A stretch of 64,000 nt of DNA. Source: DAIQNV01 sp038748775. Lineage in GTDB: Bacteria > Planctomycetota > Phycisphaerae > Phycisphaerales > UBA1924. The position numbers were made by a program, and so were the translations under genes. How positions within the stretch are numbered: position 1 is the stretch's first letter; every line of letters starts with the position of its first letter. This document shows, piece after piece, positions 62,976 to 64,000 of the stretch. A model generated the notes under the pieces. The model worked only from the letters and a program-made list of their open reading frames with translations, was not told the origin of the DNA and did no database searches. Where the stretch lies: positions 372,001 to 436,000 of the forward strand of contig JBCDIT010000001.1 of the NCBI GenBank assembly GCA_038748775.1, in the 5' to 3' direction.

Positions 62976-63269
62976 ATGCCGACGTACGTGTACGCCTATC
63001 TCGATGACAATGGCCAACCGACCGACGAGGTCTTTGAACTGACCCAGTCGATCAAAGAGGACGCGCTCACCGAACGAGACGGGCGCCCAGTCGCACGAAT
63101 CCCCCAGGCCCCGAACATCGCCGGCAAGTGGTCGGACATGAAGGCCAAAGGCCAACTCTCAAACGAGAACCTCGAACGCCTCGGGTTCACCAAGTACGAA
63201 AAGCGGGGCGACGGATACATGGAGCGCACCGCCGGCAAGCAGGGACCAAGAGCTATCAGCGCCGACTGA
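62976..63269 (+). CDS. FmdB-like protein lacking the zinc-ribbon cysteines
   Basis: A 97-residue protein. MPTYVYAYLDDNGQPTDEVF then ELTQSIKEDAL and RPVARIPQAPNI follows the FmdB/CxxC_CxxC_SSSS layout (MPTYxYxC..C..FE...S....P..C), but all cysteines are replaced by other residues. The C-terminal half (LERLGFTKYEKRGDGYMERT) is charged. It may be a degenerate, zinc-free relative kept for another role. It overlaps the convergent glycosyltransferase gene by 14 bases. Confidence 0.6.
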   Translation: MPTYVYAYLDDNGQPTDEVFELTQSIKEDALTERDGRPVARIPQAPNIAGKWSDMKAKGQLSNENLERLGFTKYEKRGDGYMERTAGKQGPRAISAD

Positions 63270-64000
63270 GGCCGCGGCGTTCCAGCCTTGCAAGCTCGGA
63301 TTCAAGAACATCGACGACCCGTCCGAAGGCGAACCCCGGCGCGGCGTTCGCAGCAGCGAACGATGCTCTCACCCGCCACGCGTCGTCGCCGGCGATTTGC
63401 ATCGCCTCGTCCCAGTCTGAGTCATCATCGACCACGATTGACCACGACGCCGAGCGCGCAACGCCAGCGCCGCCGGCCCGCCTTCCAACGACCAACGGCT
63501 TGCCGGCCATCGCCGCTTCCGCGACGAGCCGACCCGTTCCGGAGCCTCGGGCCGGTTCCGCTCCGCCCGGACAAACCACGAGATCGGCCGCGTCGATCAA
63601 CTCCGCCATCTGCTCAGTCTGACCAAGCGGGACCACCACCGTCCGAGCGTCGAAGGCATCGGCGGCCCGCGCGACGGCGTGAGGTCTTCCGCCGGTGACG
63701 ACGACCCGGACACCGCGCCGCCGCCCCAACTCGCCGGCGGCGCGGAGGAAAGGACCGAACGCGGCATCCGAGATATGGACCGAACTGGTCACCATCAGCA
63801 GCGTGTCGTGGGGGATGCCCAAGAGCATGCGCACGTCGTGTCGGCTCGTCTTCGTCCCCGAAGGCACCGGGCTCGCCGGCGGCAGCGTGCGCACGCCTTT
63901 GAACACCGGTTCTCCGATCGAGATCACGCTCGAACCGCGTTCTCTCGCGAGCTGACGGGCCTTGCGCTCCGCCCAGACCGCCCCCGGCAACCACAGCCGC
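63256..64000 (-). CDS. glycosyltransferase (GT4-like), 5' end outside window
   Basis: At least 248 residues; the reading frame runs to the right edge, where codons RLWLPGAVWAERKARQLARE continue upstream, so the start is outside. The C-terminal nucleotide-sugar-binding half is present: VFKGVRTLPPASP, MLLGIPHDTLLMVTSS, FLRAAGELGRRRGVRVVVTG, VPLGQTEQMAELIDAADLVV, CPGGAEPARGSG and GRLVAEAAMAGKPLVVG, with E in the acidic EAA segment. Probably transfers a sugar in cell-envelope or extracellular glycan synthesis. Confidence 0.82.
   Translation of the reverse strand, partial: RLWLPGAVWAERKARQLARERGSSVISIGEPVFKGVRTLPPASPVPSGTKTSRHDVRMLLGIPHDTLLMVTSSVHISDAAFGPFLRAAGELGRRRGVRVVVTGGRPHAVARAADAFDARTVVVPLGQTEQMAELIDAADLVVCPGGAEPARGSGTGRLVAEAAMAGKPLVVGRRAGGAGVARSASWSIVVDDDSDWDEAMQIAGDDAWRVRASFAAANAAPGFAFGRVVDVLESELARLERRGLSRR

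Overview
The window is GC-rich bacterial DNA, and its chromosomal genes point to a planctomycete, probably class Phycisphaerae. The clues are an oversized SecA (about 1,400 residues with a Gly/Pro/Met-rich tail), secreted proteins ending in PEP-CTERM-like sorting tails of the PAP/PGP type, a lone type II prepilin, a membrane-anchored coiled-coil protein with a BRCT-like end, and a lipid A acyltransferase that fits a Gram-negative envelope. The taxon is inferred from these families; no rRNA is present to confirm it.

Layout. Positions 1-4641 are chromosome: the end of a cupin-like gene, a secreted Xaa-Pro aminopeptidase, two small membrane proteins, and a decayed stretch with an IS3-like left end. 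Positions 4642-47787 are a complete-looking prophage of 43,100 bp inserted in a tRNA-Pro(CGG) gene and bounded by a perfect 46-bp direct repeat. The intact tRNA lies at the right end beside a tyrosine integrase. Positions 47788-64000 are chromosome again: prepilin, SecA, a stand-alone ribonucleotide-reductase-type C-terminal domain, PurB, two sorting-tail proteins flanking a gamma-glutamyltransferase, a coiled-coil/acyltransferase pair, a single-domain response regulator, and a glycosyltransferase that runs off the edge.

The prophage is a lambda-like siphovirus by gene order. A leftward repressor-lipoprotein operon sits back to back with a rightward early operon (hypothetical gene, excisionase-like HTH, CII-like regulator, primase-helicase). 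An untranslated, repeat-rich region that may hold the origin follows, then small genes. The small terminase subunit is separated from the large one by about 9.6 kb of cargo: three DNA methyltransferases, DUF4326, DUF5131, ASCH and DUF1643 proteins, and a 952-residue SGNH-like protein. An intrinsic terminator after 25885 closes this block. Downstream come the gpW-like connector, portal, a protease-scaffold-capsid fusion, decoration protein, connectors and tail proteins, a -1 frameshifted chaperone pair, a possible holin/spanin pair, tape measure, tail tip genes and a J-like protein.

The strongest unusual signals are four. (1) The cytosine methyltransferase gene carries in its +1 frame a second recognisable phage protein pattern. 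(2) The capsid fusion has a well-placed internal ribosome binding site and GTG start. (3) A lambda-type slippery heptamer, GGGAAAC, lies directly before the chaperone stop codon. (4) A family of repeated promoter/operator motifs recurs in the intergenic regions. Function calls rest on motif recognition from the sequence alone; no searches were run.
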